From Bacteroidota bacterium (GTDB lineage: Bacteria; Bacteroidota; Bacteroidia; Chitinophagales; Chitinophagaceae): DNA of 24,528 bases. The notes beneath the pieces are model-generated. The model did not search any database. It had not been told where the DNA came from and saw nothing but the letters and a program-made list of their open reading frames with translations. The position numbers and the translations under genes are program-made. This document shows positions 14,566 to 22,885 of the stretch, in pieces; position 1 is the first letter of the stretch, and each line of letters begins with the position of its first letter. Where the stretch lies: positions 1-24,528 of the forward strand of contig JAEYUA010000118.1 in NCBI GenBank assembly GCA_023433755.1, written 5' to 3'.

Positions 14566-14797
14566 TAATATGCGACAAGGTGGGATAAGATTTTCAGCAG
14601 AAAGCTTTTACAGGTCAGCCGGCAGAATGACTTTGCTCAACCGCCTTCTTCCTTTCTATTCAATAGTTATCAATAGGTAAAAACAAAAACACTATAAATC
14701 ATTGAACTGGTTGACATAACTCATATTATAATCCTGTTAACCTGGGTTCCTTTAGGAAACATTTTCACATGGTTCTTCAAACATCAATACTTCGCTC
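14566..14797. other. 232-bp divergent intergenic region before korA
   Basis: It should hold the promoters for korA-korB-nuo and for the minus-strand gene. The only clear element is the dyad TTCCT-TT-AGGAA at 14747-14758, 40 bp before the korA ATG, a possible regulator site. No clear TAnnTTTG box was found for korA. Confidence 0.4.
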
Positions 14798-16672
14798 ATG
14801 GAAACCATAGATATCAAAACAGGAAAACCTGCTTCCATCAAAGAAGTTGAAAAGATCGTGATCAGGTTCTCCGGAGATTCGGGAGATGGCATGCAGCTAA
14901 CCGGCATGCAGTTCACAGATACTGCAGCACTCCTGGGAAATGACCTGAGCACTTTTCCTGATTATCCATCCGAGATCCGCGCACCAATAGGAACCATAGC
15001 CGGCGTATCGGGTTTCCAGGTGCATTTCGGAAGTACTGAGATCTTTACGCCGGGCGACCAGTATGATGTGCTGGTGGCCATGAATGCAGCAGCACTGAAA
15101 GTAGACCTGGGCAAACTAAAACGTGGTGGTGTGATCATTGCCAATACCCAGGGCTTTGATGAAAAAAACCTGAGGCTGGCTAATTATCCTGAAAATACCA
15201 ATCCACTGGAAGACGGCACCTTGTCGGATTATACCCTGCACAAAGTTGACGTAACAAAACTTACGAGAGAATGCCTGTCAGGCACCGGACTGGGAACAAA
15301 GGAAACAGACCGCTCAAAAAATATGTTTGTGCTGGGCCTACTTTTCTGGATGTTTGACAAACCACTGGATCCAACCTTACAGTTCATTACTGATAAATTT
15401 TCAAAAAAACCGGAGATCGCCGAGGCTAATGCAAGAACCTTGCAGGCAGGCTGGAATTATGGTGAGAATACCGAGATTTTCACTTCGCGTTTCCGTGTGG
15501 CACCTGCAGCCTTGCCAGCAGGCAAGTACCGGAATATTACCGGCAACCAGGCAGCAGCCATTGGTTTGATAGCCGCATCTGAAAAAGCCAACCTCCCACT
15601 TTTTATAGGATCTTATCCCATCACTCCTGCTACCGACATCCTCCAGGAATTATCAAAATACAAAGCAAATGGTGTGAAGACCTTCCAGGCGGAAGATGAG
15701 ATCGCGGGCATCTGTGCTTCCATCGGTGCCTCTTATGCAGGCCAACTTGCCGTAACTACCACCTCGGGACCTGGTATGGCATTGAAGACCGAGGCACTCG
15801 GACTGGCCACCATGCTGGAAATTCCATTGGTCGTGGTGAATGTGCAAAGAGGCGGACCATCAACAGGCCTTCCCACCAAAACAGAACAGGCCGACCTGCT
15901 CATGGCCATGCATGGCCGTCACGGTGAATCGCCACTGCCTGTACTCGCCGCGGCAACACCATCCGATTGTTTTGAAATGGCATTTGAAGCCTGCCGTCTG
16001 GCAGTAGAACATATGACACCCGTGATCTTTTTGAGTGATGGATACATCGCCAATGGTTCAGAACCCTGGCGTTTTCCACAGGAAGATCAACTGAAAAAGA
16101 TCAAAACACAGTTTTTAAAAAAGCTGGAAGCAGGTGAAACTTTAAAGCCCTACCAGAGAAATGAGATGCTGGCAAGACCCTGGATCAAGCCGGGAACAAA
16201 AGGCCTGGAACACCGTATCGGCGGGCTCGAAAAACAGGATGTAACCGGGAATGTTTCCTATGACCCGCTGAACCATGAAAGAATGGTGCAACTAAGGGCT
16301 GATAAAATAAAACTGGTTGAAAAAACCATTCCTCCTGCCGTTACCGACAGTGGACGCGCCGGTGCCCGCATTGGTGTGCTGGGATGGGGCTCTACTTATG
16401 GAGCGATAAAATCAGCCGTAAAGGAATTGCTTGAGGAAGGTCACGATGTTGCGCATGTGCATCTGCGTTATATCAATCCATTCCCGGCCAACCTGGGTGA
16501 ACTACTCTCCGGGTTTGACAGGCTGCTGATACCTGAAATGAACAGCGGACAATTGCTTCAACTGATCAGGGCGAAATACCTGTTGCCGGCGGAAGGTTAT
16601 TCCAAGGTGCAGGGGCTGCCATTCACCACGCAGGAATTGAAAAACAGGATCATTCAAATGCAAAAATCATGA
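14798..16672 (+). CDS. korA: 2-oxoacid:ferredoxin oxidoreductase, fused gamma-alpha subunit
   Basis: The 624-residue subunit joins two modules. Residues about 18-210 form the gamma domain (VIRFSGDSGDGMQLTGMQFTDTAALLG, then PSEIRAPIGTIAGVSGFQVHFGS). Residues about 250-620 form the alpha part with GNQAAAIGLIAASEKANLPLFIGSYPITPATDI, the catalytic segment TTSGPGMALKTEALGLA and PSTGLPTKTEQADLL, which is characteristic of 2-oxoglutarate-type enzymes. With KorB it would make succinyl-CoA from 2-oxoglutarate and CoA and pass two electrons to ferredoxin, taking the place of the NAD-linked dehydrogenase in the citric acid cycle. Substrate choice is inferred from family resemblance; branched-chain 2-oxoacids remain possible. 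Its stop overlaps the korB start by 4 nt (ATGA). Confidence 0.93.
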   Translation: METIDIKTGKPASIKEVEKIVIRFSGDSGDGMQLTGMQFTDTAALLGNDLSTFPDYPSEIRAPIGTIAGVSGFQVHFGSTEIFTPGDQYDVLVAMNAAALKVDLGKLKRGGVIIANTQGFDEKNLRLANYPENTNPLEDGTLSDYTLHKVDVTKLTRECLSGTGLGTKETDRSKNMFVLGLLFWMFDKPLDPTLQFITDKFSKKPEIAEANARTLQAGWNYGENTEIFTSRFRVAPAALPAGKYRNITGNQAAAIGLIAASEKANLPLFIGSYPITPATDILQELSKYKANGVKTFQAEDEIAGICASIGASYAGQLAVTTTSGPGMALKTEALGLATMLEIPLVVVNVQRGGPSTGLPTKTEQADLLMAMHGRHGESPLPVLAAATPSDCFEMAFEACRLAVEHMTPVIFLSDGYIANGSEPWRFPQEDQLKKIKTQFLKKLEAGETLKPYQRNEMLARPWIKPGTKGLEHRIGGLEKQDVTGNVSYDPLNHERMVQLRADKIKLVEKTIPPAVTDSGRAGARIGVLGWGSTYGAIKSAVKELLEEGHDVAHVHLRYINPFPANLGELLSGFDRLLIPEMNSGQLLQLIRAKYLLPAEGYSKVQGLPFTTQELKNRIIQMQKS

Positions 16673-17709
16673 ACATGCAAACGATCATACCAGCGGAAAA
16701 TCCCACGCTTACACCTAAGGATTTTGTATCGGGCATGGAGGTAAAATGGTGTCCGGGCTGCGGCGATTATTCTATTCTTAAACAGGTGCAGACCGTATTC
16801 CCTGAGCTTGGAGTGCCCAAGGAGAATTTTGTATTCATCTCCGGTATTGGCTGTTCATCTCGTTTCACCTATTATATGGATACTTATGGCATGCATTCGA
16901 TCCATGGACGTGCCGCCGCTATTGCTTCAGGTGTGAAGGCAGCCAATCCTGACCTCAGTGTTTGGATCGTTTCCGGTGATGGTGATGCGCTTTCCATCGG
17001 CGGTAATCATTTCATCCACCTGATGCGTAAGAATTTTGACCTCAACTATCTTTTATTCAATAACCAGATCTACAGCCTTACCAAGGGTCAGTACTCTCCC
17101 ACTTCCGAAAAAGGAAAGGTGACCAAAACTTCTCCGTTCGGATCCATTGAAGAACCCTTCAACCCCACCGAACTGGCATTGGGAGCGAAAGCTTCTTTCG
17201 TGGCACGCACACAGGACCGCGACCCGAAACACATGCAGGCCATTTTAAAAAGAGCACATCAACACAGGGGAACCTCCTTTGTGGAAGTGTACCAGAACTG
17301 TCCTGTTTTTAACGACGGAGCCTTCTTTGCTTTTTCAGATAAGGAAACTAAAAAAGAACAGGCCATTTACCTGGAACATGGAAAGCCGCTCATCTTCGGG
17401 CAGCAGAACGAAAAAGGAATTCATCTTGACGGGCTGAACCCGGTGATTGTAGATATGAATGATGAATGTGTGAATGACCTCTGGGTACATGATGAAAGAG
17501 ACAAGACCAAGGCCTCTATCATATCACGCTTCTTTGATAATTCATTTGAAGGTGTAATGTTTCCAAGACCCTTTGGCGTGATCTACGCGGAAGAAAGACC
17601 AACCTATGATGACATTTTGGAAGAGCAAATGGAAAAGCTTTATATAAGGAAAGGCAGAACGCCATTGAACCGCATTTTATCAGGGGATAAAACGTGGAAT
17701 ATTTTATAG
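16669..17709 (+). CDS. korB: 2-oxoacid:ferredoxin oxidoreductase, beta subunit
   Basis: The 346-residue protein carries the thiamine diphosphate site (SGDGDALSIGGNHFIHL at about 102-118 followed by LLFNNQIYSLTKGQYSPTS) and four cysteines able to hold one 4Fe-4S cluster: C28 and C31 in WCPGCGDY, C62 in GIGCSSR and C211 in QNCPVF. The GQYSPTS stretch and SPFGSIEEPFNP are those of 2-oxoglutarate-type enzymes. There is no separate ferredoxin-like delta subunit in the cluster, so the electron acceptor must be a free ferredoxin encoded elsewhere. The gene is translationally coupled to korA and its stop is 76 bp before nuoA on the same strand, consistent with one transcript. Confidence 0.94.
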   Translation: MNMQTIIPAENPTLTPKDFVSGMEVKWCPGCGDYSILKQVQTVFPELGVPKENFVFISGIGCSSRFTYYMDTYGMHSIHGRAAAIASGVKAANPDLSVWIVSGDGDALSIGGNHFIHLMRKNFDLNYLLFNNQIYSLTKGQYSPTSEKGKVTKTSPFGSIEEPFNPTELALGAKASFVARTQDRDPKHMQAILKRAHQHRGTSFVEVYQNCPVFNDGAFFAFSDKETKKEQAIYLEHGKPLIFGQQNEKGIHLDGLNPVIVDMNDECVNDLWVHDERDKTKASIISRFFDNSFEGVMFPRPFGVIYAEERPTYDDILEEQMEKLYIRKGRTPLNRILSGDKTWNIL

Positions 17710-17785
17710 TGATAAAAGGAAAAAAAGACATGAGTGTCGTAAATTTCAATACGATTGCCGGAATGTTCACTGCTAAACTTCAGAC

Positions 17786-18136
17786 ATGGGACCTGTATCG
17801 CTCATCGTTCTAACACTTGCCGCCCTGCTTTTCTCTGCCGGGGGCATTCTTATCGGCCAGTTATTTAATAAAGGAAGCAAAAACGCGCAGAAGGGAGAAG
17901 CCTACGAATGTGGTATCCCCACAAAGACCTCGCCGTGGAAGCAATTTCATGTAGGTTATTATTTGTTCGCCCTCCTCTTCCTGATCTTCGATGTGGAGCT
18001 GATCTTTTTATTTCCATGGGCCGTAGTGGTCAAAAAAATCGGCATCATAGCGCTGGTGGAAATAAGCGTCTTCATTTTTGTTTTGTTCATGGGCTTTTTA
18101 TATGCCCATAAAAAAGGTGCATTGAAATGGATGTAA
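17786..18136 (+). CDS. nuoA: NADH-quinone oxidoreductase (complex I) subunit A
   Basis: The 116-residue membrane subunit has three hydrophobic helices. Between helix 1 and helix 2 is the conserved loop with KGEAYECGIPTKTSPWKQFHVGYYLFAL (E41, C42), which lies near the quinone cavity, and helix 2 ends with the FDVELIFLFPWA motif that is nearly invariant in NuoA. Length is normal. It is the first gene of the nuo row and overlaps nuoB by 10 nt. A 27-codon frame (17730-17813) overlaps its start in another frame. Confidence 0.95.
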   Translation: MGPVSLIVLTLAALLFSAGGILIGQLFNKGSKNAQKGEAYECGIPTKTSPWKQFHVGYYLFALLFLIFDVELIFLFPWAVVVKKIGIIALVEISVFIFVLFMGFLYAHKKGALKWM

Positions 18137-18678
18137 GAAAACAGATTACCGAAAACAACAAGGACTTTCCAGGACAGATCATTGAAACGCCCGGAGGGGG
18201 AATCATCGCTGGTACCTTCAATGATATTGTGAACTGGGCCCGCTCCAACTCCCTGTGGCCGCTCACTTTCGCCACCAGTTGCTGCGGCATTGAAATGATG
18301 AGCACTGCTTCCGCCAAATACGATTTCTCAAGATTCGGATTTGAGGTGGCCCGTGCTACCCCGCGACAGGCTGATGTAATCATCATTGCAGGTACCATCG
18401 TCAATAAAATGGCGCCAGTGCTGAAAAGATTGTATGACCAGATGACCGATCCCAAATACGTGATTGCCATGGGTGCCTGCGCCATCAGCGGCGGACCTTT
18501 CTTTTACAATACTTATTCAGTGGTGAAGGGCGCCGATCACGTGATACCGGTGGATGTTTACATACCCGGCTGTCCGCCAAGACCCGAAGCCTTGCTGCAT
18601 GCATTGATCGCTTTGCAGGAAAAGATCAAGAATGGCTGGACAAGAGAACAGATCGTATCTGATAAAAAACCATTATGA
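18127..18678 (+). CDS. nuoB: Complex I subunit B (carries cluster N2)
   Basis: The 183-residue subunit holds the last iron-sulphur cluster (N2), which hands electrons to quinone at the membrane junction. All four ligands are visible: adjacent C52 and C53 in TSCCGIEMM, C118 in GACAISGG and C149 in PGCPPRPE. The quinone-pocket stretch ASAKYDFSRFG follows the first pair. It overlaps nuoA by 10 nt and nuoC by 4 nt, which points to coupled translation within the operon. Confidence 0.96.
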   Translation: MDVRKQITENNKDFPGQIIETPGGGIIAGTFNDIVNWARSNSLWPLTFATSCCGIEMMSTASAKYDFSRFGFEVARATPRQADVIIIAGTIVNKMAPVLKRLYDQMTDPKYVIAMGACAISGGPFFYNTYSVVKGADHVIPVDVYIPGCPPRPEALLHALIALQEKIKNGWTREQIVSDKKPL

Positions 18679-19124
18679 ACAGGGAAGAATTCAAAAATTA
18701 TATTTCAAATGCATGGCCTTCCGCCAGCTTTGATGAAACAGGTGAATGGCTGAATGTGGAAGTACCCGCAGCGGAATGGAAAAATATTGCCCTGCAGTTA
18801 AGAAGTACGCAGCAGATGGATTATTTATTCTGCCTCACCTGCATTGACTGGAAGACCCATCTCACCATGGTCTATCATCTGACTTCAACAAAGCACCGGC
18901 AGGTCGTTGTCATCAAAATAAAACTTGACCGCAACCAGCCGGAAATTGAAACAGTTTCAGACATCTGGCGCACGGCGGAATTTCACGAAAGAGAGGTTTT
19001 TGAATTATTCGGAGTGAATTTTCTTCACCACCCTGACCTGAGAAAACTGATTTTGACAGATGATTTTGAAGGTTACCCGTTAAGAAAAGATTTTGAAGAT
19101 CCTGTGAACATGGTGAAGCTTTAA
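18675..19124 (+). CDS. nuoC: Complex I subunit C (30-kDa type)
   Basis: The 149-residue protein contains the NuoC core: DYLFCLTCIDW, TVSDIWRTAEFHEREVFELFGVNFLHHPDLRKL and the closing GYPLRKDFEDP, which contacts NuoD and NuoB. It is short but complete for the bacterial form that lacks a long N-terminus. It is separate from NuoD, unlike the fused NuoCD of Escherichia and Bacteroides. It overlaps nuoB by 4 nt and is followed by nuoD after 39 bp. Confidence 0.94.
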   Translation: MNREEFKNYISNAWPSASFDETGEWLNVEVPAAEWKNIALQLRSTQQMDYLFCLTCIDWKTHLTMVYHLTSTKHRQVVVIKIKLDRNQPEIETVSDIWRTAEFHEREVFELFGVNFLHHPDLRKLILTDDFEGYPLRKDFEDPVNMVKL

Positions 19125-19163
19125 TCAAAACAATGAACTGAAGAACCAATATATCCAGAACGC

Positions 19164-20327
19164 ATGTATACCGAAACCCAAATAATCAACCGCACTTCAG
19201 TCAGCAATGGAACAGACCTGCACCTGCCAGGATCGGAAGGCGATGAACTGGTGATCAATGTGGGACCACAGCACCCAGCCACACATGGTGTATTGCACCT
19301 GGTGATCACATTGAACGGGGAGATCATCAAAAAAATAGAACCGCACCTGGGTTATATACACCGCTCCATAGAAAAAATGTGTGAGAGCCTCAGTTACCGG
19401 CAGTTCATTTATGTCACCAGCCGTATGGATTACCTCTCCGCACATATTAACAACCATGCCTGCGCGCTCACTGTTGAAAAAGGGCTTCAGGTTGAAGTAC
19501 CAAAGCGTGCGCAATATATCCGTGTGATTATGGATGAACTCACCCGCATTGCTTCACATGAACTGTGGATGGGCGCCATGGCTATGGACCTGGGTGCTTT
19601 CACTCCTTTCTTTTATACATTCCGTGAAAGGGAAACCATCACCGATATCATGGAAGAGACCTGTGGAGCCCGTCTTACCATGAACTATAATGTGCCAGGA
19701 GGTGTAATGGCTGACATCCATCCCAATTTTCAGAAAAGAGTCAAGGATTTTATCATACAGTTCAGGAAAAAATCGCCGGAGTATGACGAGCTGGTAACTG
19801 GCAATGTGATCTTCCAGAACCGGACAAAAGGAATTGGCTACCTCTCCCCGGAAGATGCCGTTTCGTATGGTTGTACGGGTGCAGTAGCAAGAGCCAGTGG
19901 AGTGAGCTGCGATATCCGTAAGATCCATCCATACGCCGTTTACGACCAGGTGGAGTTTGACGAAGTGCTGGAAACAAAAGGCGATTCATTTTCACGCTAC
20001 CTCGTTCGCATGAAAGAAATGCACCAGTCGGTTCGCATCATTGAACAACTGATCGATAATATTCCCGAAGGTGATTACCAGGCCAAGACCAAGGCGGTAC
20101 TGAAACTACCCAAGGGAGAATTTTATTCAAGAGTGGAAACCGCAAGAGGTGAACTGGGGGTTTACATCGTGAGTGAAGGCGGCACCACTCCTTACCGCAT
20201 CAAGTTCCGTTCACCCGGATTTTCCAATCTCAGTGCCCTGGACCACATGGCAAGGGGTGGCAAACTGGGTGACCTGATGGCGACCATGGGCAGCATGGAC
20301 CTGGTGATACCGGACATCGACCGTTAA
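19164..20327 (+). CDS. nuoD: Complex I subunit D (49-kDa type, quinone-site subunit)
   Basis: The 387-residue subunit shows GPQHPATHGVLHL at 34-46 with the histidine that contacts the quinone head, HLGYIHRSIEKM and MDYLSAHINNHA in the N-terminal half, and ends VIPDIDR, the normal C-terminus (VxxDIDR). It lies in the peripheral arm next to NuoB. In a 14-subunit operon it would be followed by nuoE, nuoF and nuoG; here the next gene is nuoH, only 56 bp away. Confidence 0.96.
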   Translation: MYTETQIINRTSVSNGTDLHLPGSEGDELVINVGPQHPATHGVLHLVITLNGEIIKKIEPHLGYIHRSIEKMCESLSYRQFIYVTSRMDYLSAHINNHACALTVEKGLQVEVPKRAQYIRVIMDELTRIASHELWMGAMAMDLGAFTPFFYTFRERETITDIMEETCGARLTMNYNVPGGVMADIHPNFQKRVKDFIIQFRKKSPEYDELVTGNVIFQNRTKGIGYLSPEDAVSYGCTGAVARASGVSCDIRKIHPYAVYDQVEFDEVLETKGDSFSRYLVRMKEMHQSVRIIEQLIDNIPEGDYQAKTKAVLKLPKGEFYSRVETARGELGVYIVSEGGTTPYRIKFRSPGFSNLSALDHMARGGKLGDLMATMGSMDLVIPDIDR

Positions 20328-20383
20328 ACAAAACATCATGAACAAGTCAATCATAAACCATCATTTAACTGCAGGGGGTTCCT

Positions 20384-21460
20384 ATGTTTAGTCTGGAAGG
20401 CATTACACAATCCATCAACACCTGGCTGCATACACATCTGAATGCAACGGGTGTATTACTGGTACAGTCAGTCATAGTGATCCTGCTTGCCATCGGCCTT
20501 TTTGCGGTGCTTGGACTGGTGCTGGTACTCATGGAAAGAAAAGTAGCAGCACGCATGCAGATCCGTCTTGGTCCTAACCGCGTGGGTCCCATGGGCATTT
20601 TCCAGACCTCGGCCGATACGCTGAAATTGATATTGAAAGAAGGGTTTACGCCAGATGGTGCAGATAAATTTCTTTTCAACCTTGCTCCTTTCGTTGTGAT
20701 GAGTGTGGCCATGTTGCTGCTGGCGCCGATTGCCTTCGCGAAAGATTTCCAGCTCTGGGATATCAATATCGGAGTGCTTTACATCACGGCCATTTCCTCA
20801 CTATCCGTTATTGGAATTCTGATGGCTGGCTGGGCAAGTAACAATAAATATTCCATGCTGGGCGCCATGCGCAGCGGGGCACAGATCGTGAGTTATGAAT
20901 TGTCTGCGGGCCTGGCTATACTTTGCATCGTTGTACTTGCGGAAAGTCTTTCCATCCGCGACATCGTTCTATCGCAACAGGATGGCTGGTGGCTCTTTAA
21001 AGGACATATTCCCGCGATCATCGCGTTTGTCATTTTCCTGATTGCCGTAACCGCAGAAACCAACCGTGCACCTTTTGACATGGCGGAGGCGGAGTCGGAA
21101 CTGACTGCAGGTTTTCATACGGAATACGGAGGTATGAAATTCGCGCTCTTCTTCCTCGCAGAGTACATCAACATCTTTATTGTCTGCGCTATCGGGGCTA
21201 CTTTATTCCTTGGCGGATGGATGCCTTTTCATATCGGCGGATGGGACCAGTTTAACCATGTGATGGATTACATTCCATCTTCTGTCTGGTTTTTTGGTAA
21301 AACCTTCTTCCTGATTTTTTTGATCATGTGGTTCAGGTGGACCTTTCCCCGGCTTCGGATCGACCAGTTGCTCAATCTCGAATGGAAATATTTATTACCC
21401 ATCAGCCTTTTCAATCTCCTGCTGGTAACAGTAGTTGCGATATGGGGATGGCATTTTTGA
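20384..21460 (+). CDS. nuoH: Complex I subunit H (membrane quinone-site subunit)
   Basis: The 358-residue membrane protein has about eight helices. Conserved parts include MERKVAARMQIRLGPNRVGP near 50-70, the loop AETNRAPFDMAEAESELTAGFHTEYGGMKFALFFLAEY near 224-260 and WVRWTFPR-like MWFRWTFPRLRIDQ near the end. These parts form the quinone tunnel and the E-channel linking redox chemistry to ion movement. Length fits the family. A short frame at 20338-20391 overlaps its start but is not related. Confidence 0.96.
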   Translation: MFSLEGITQSINTWLHTHLNATGVLLVQSVIVILLAIGLFAVLGLVLVLMERKVAARMQIRLGPNRVGPMGIFQTSADTLKLILKEGFTPDGADKFLFNLAPFVVMSVAMLLLAPIAFAKDFQLWDINIGVLYITAISSLSVIGILMAGWASNNKYSMLGAMRSGAQIVSYELSAGLAILCIVVLAESLSIRDIVLSQQDGWWLFKGHIPAIIAFVIFLIAVTAETNRAPFDMAEAESELTAGFHTEYGGMKFALFFLAEYINIFIVCAIGATLFLGGWMPFHIGGWDQFNHVMDYIPSSVWFFGKTFFLIFLIMWFRWTFPRLRIDQLLNLEWKYLLPISLFNLLLVTVVAIWGWHF

Positions 21461-21482
21461 CCCAATGAAATAAACCGACATC

Positions 21483-21959
21483 ATGTTTATAAAAGATTAT
21501 ATCACCGACATATTCACCGCAACGAAGTCGCTATTGACAGGAATGAAAAGAACCGGCTCCTATTTCATACGGCCGGGAGAGGTTATCACCGAACAATATC
21601 CCGACAACCGCGACACGCTGGTGTTATCGGAAAGATTCAGGGGTGAAGTAGTGATGCCTCATGATGAAAATAACGAACATGCCTGCACCGGCTGCACCGC
21701 CTGTGAGCTGGCTTGTCCGAATGCCACCATCAAGATCATCACCAAATTTGATGTATCGCCGGAAGGAAAAAGAAAAAAGGCCCTGGACACTTTTGTGTAC
21801 CACCTCGAACTCTGTACCATGTGCAATCTATGCGTGGAAGCCTGTCCCACCGATGCCATCAAAATGGCGCAGACTTTCGAACACAGTGTTTATGACAGGA
21901 GCAAGCTTACTAAAAAACTGAACCAGCCAGGTTCCAAAATCAGGGAGGGAATTGAATAA
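21483..21959 (+). CDS. nuoI: Complex I subunit I (two 4Fe-4S ferredoxin-like subunit)
   Basis: The 158-residue protein carries two complete 4Fe-4S motifs: C68, C71, C74 with C78 (CTGCTACELACP) and C111, C114, C117 with C121 (CTMCNLCVEACP). The N-terminus (DIFTATKSLLTGMKRTGSYF) is the amphipathic helix that holds it to the membrane. In full complex I it takes electrons from NuoG. If NuoEFG are truly missing, this subunit becomes the likely entry point for ferredoxin. It ends at the base where nuoJ starts (TAATG overlap). Confidence 0.95.
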   Translation: MFIKDYITDIFTATKSLLTGMKRTGSYFIRPGEVITEQYPDNRDTLVLSERFRGEVVMPHDENNEHACTGCTACELACPNATIKIITKFDVSPEGKRKKALDTFVYHLELCTMCNLCVEACPTDAIKMAQTFEHSVYDRSKLTKKLNQPGSKIREGIE

Positions 21960-22564
21960 TGAATGCCGCAACCATCATCTTCTACGCCATTTCCGCCATG
22001 ATCCTGGGCTCTGCCCTGCTGGCGGTTACTTCCCGGAAAATTTTCCGGTCAGCCATCTGGCTGCTCTTCTCACTGGTAGGGGTAGCCGCATTGTATTTCT
22101 GGATGCAGGTGGAATTTATTGCAGCCGTACAGATTATTGTTTATGTAGGCGGCATCGTGGTGCTGATTATCTTTTCAATTTTTCTTACCCAGCAATCAGG
22201 CAGTGAAATGAAAAAACCTGTCACCAAAAGATTGATCGCAGGCGCGCTGGCGGCTGTATTCGGACTGGCTTTCAGCTTCAACCTGATCAGCGGTTATAAT
22301 TTCAGACCTGCTGCAGCCACACCATTCACCGCAAATGTTTCCGATATAGGCATGCAGATGCTCAGCACCACTGAACATGGATACATTCTTCCTTTTGAAG
22401 TGGTAAGCATCCTGTTGCTGGCCGCCATGATCGGGTGCATTGTCATAGCCATGAAACCCGGGGCCAGAACCATAACACCGCCGGCCGGCACACATGAACG
22501 TGAGGGAAAAGAGCAGCCACCGGTCACCACCATCATTATCAAAGAAAACCTGGAGGAAGTATAA
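21959..22564 (+). CDS. nuoJ: Complex I subunit J
   Basis: The 201-residue protein has five hydrophobic helices; the third, AAVQIIVYVGGIVVLIIFSIFL, is the conserved NuoJ helix that contains the pi-bulge region and the quinone-coupled segment. The C-terminal tail after residue 170 is hydrophilic and variable, as usual. It starts on the last base of nuoI and ends one base before nuoK. Confidence 0.94.
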   Translation: MNAATIIFYAISAMILGSALLAVTSRKIFRSAIWLLFSLVGVAALYFWMQVEFIAAVQIIVYVGGIVVLIIFSIFLTQQSGSEMKKPVTKRLIAGALAAVFGLAFSFNLISGYNFRPAAATPFTANVSDIGMQMLSTTEHGYILPFEVVSILLLAAMIGCIVIAMKPGARTITPPAGTHEREGKEQPPVTTIIIKENLEEV

Positions 22565-22565
22565 A

Positions 22566-22880
22566 ATGGAATCCATTCAACTTGAACATATCCTATTTGT
22601 AAGCACTGCCCTGTTCTTCATTGGCATGTATGGTTTGTTTACGAGGCGCAACCTCATCACCCTGCTGATGTCAAAAGAGCTGATCCTGAACAGTGTCAAC
22701 ATCAATTTTATTGCTTTCAATAAATACCTCTATCCTGAAAAACTCGATGGGATCTTTTTCGTGGTGTTCATCATCACCATTGCTGCGGCGGAAATAGCCG
22801 TGGCCATTGCCATTGTGATTAACCTGTACAGGAGTTTCAAATCCATTGATGTGGAAGATGCCACAGAACTGAAATACTAA
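22566..22880 (+). CDS. nuoK: Complex I subunit K
   Basis: From the ATG at 22566 the product has 104 residues with three helices: LEHILFVSTALFFIGMYGLFTRRN, LITLLMSKELILNSVNINFIAF with the key glutamate of the proton path, and FIITIAAAEIAVAIAIVINLYR with the second glutamate. A longer reading from 22494 would overlap nuoJ by 70 bases and add 24 residues foreign to the family, so it is rejected. nuoL follows after 5 bp. Confidence 0.95.
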   Translation: MESIQLEHILFVSTALFFIGMYGLFTRRNLITLLMSKELILNSVNINFIAFNKYLYPEKLDGIFFVVFIITIAAAEIAVAIAIVINLYRSFKSIDVEDATELKY

Positions 22881-22885
22881 TTGCC

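Noticed and set aside
14711..14732. TTGACA and TATAAT before korA
   Set aside because: The two boxes are only 10 bp apart rather than about 17, and Bacteroidota do not use this promoter type as a rule.
22494..22565. Longer N-terminus for NuoK
   Set aside because: It would overlap nuoJ by about 70 bp and add residues that no NuoK has; the ATG at 22566 fits the family start.
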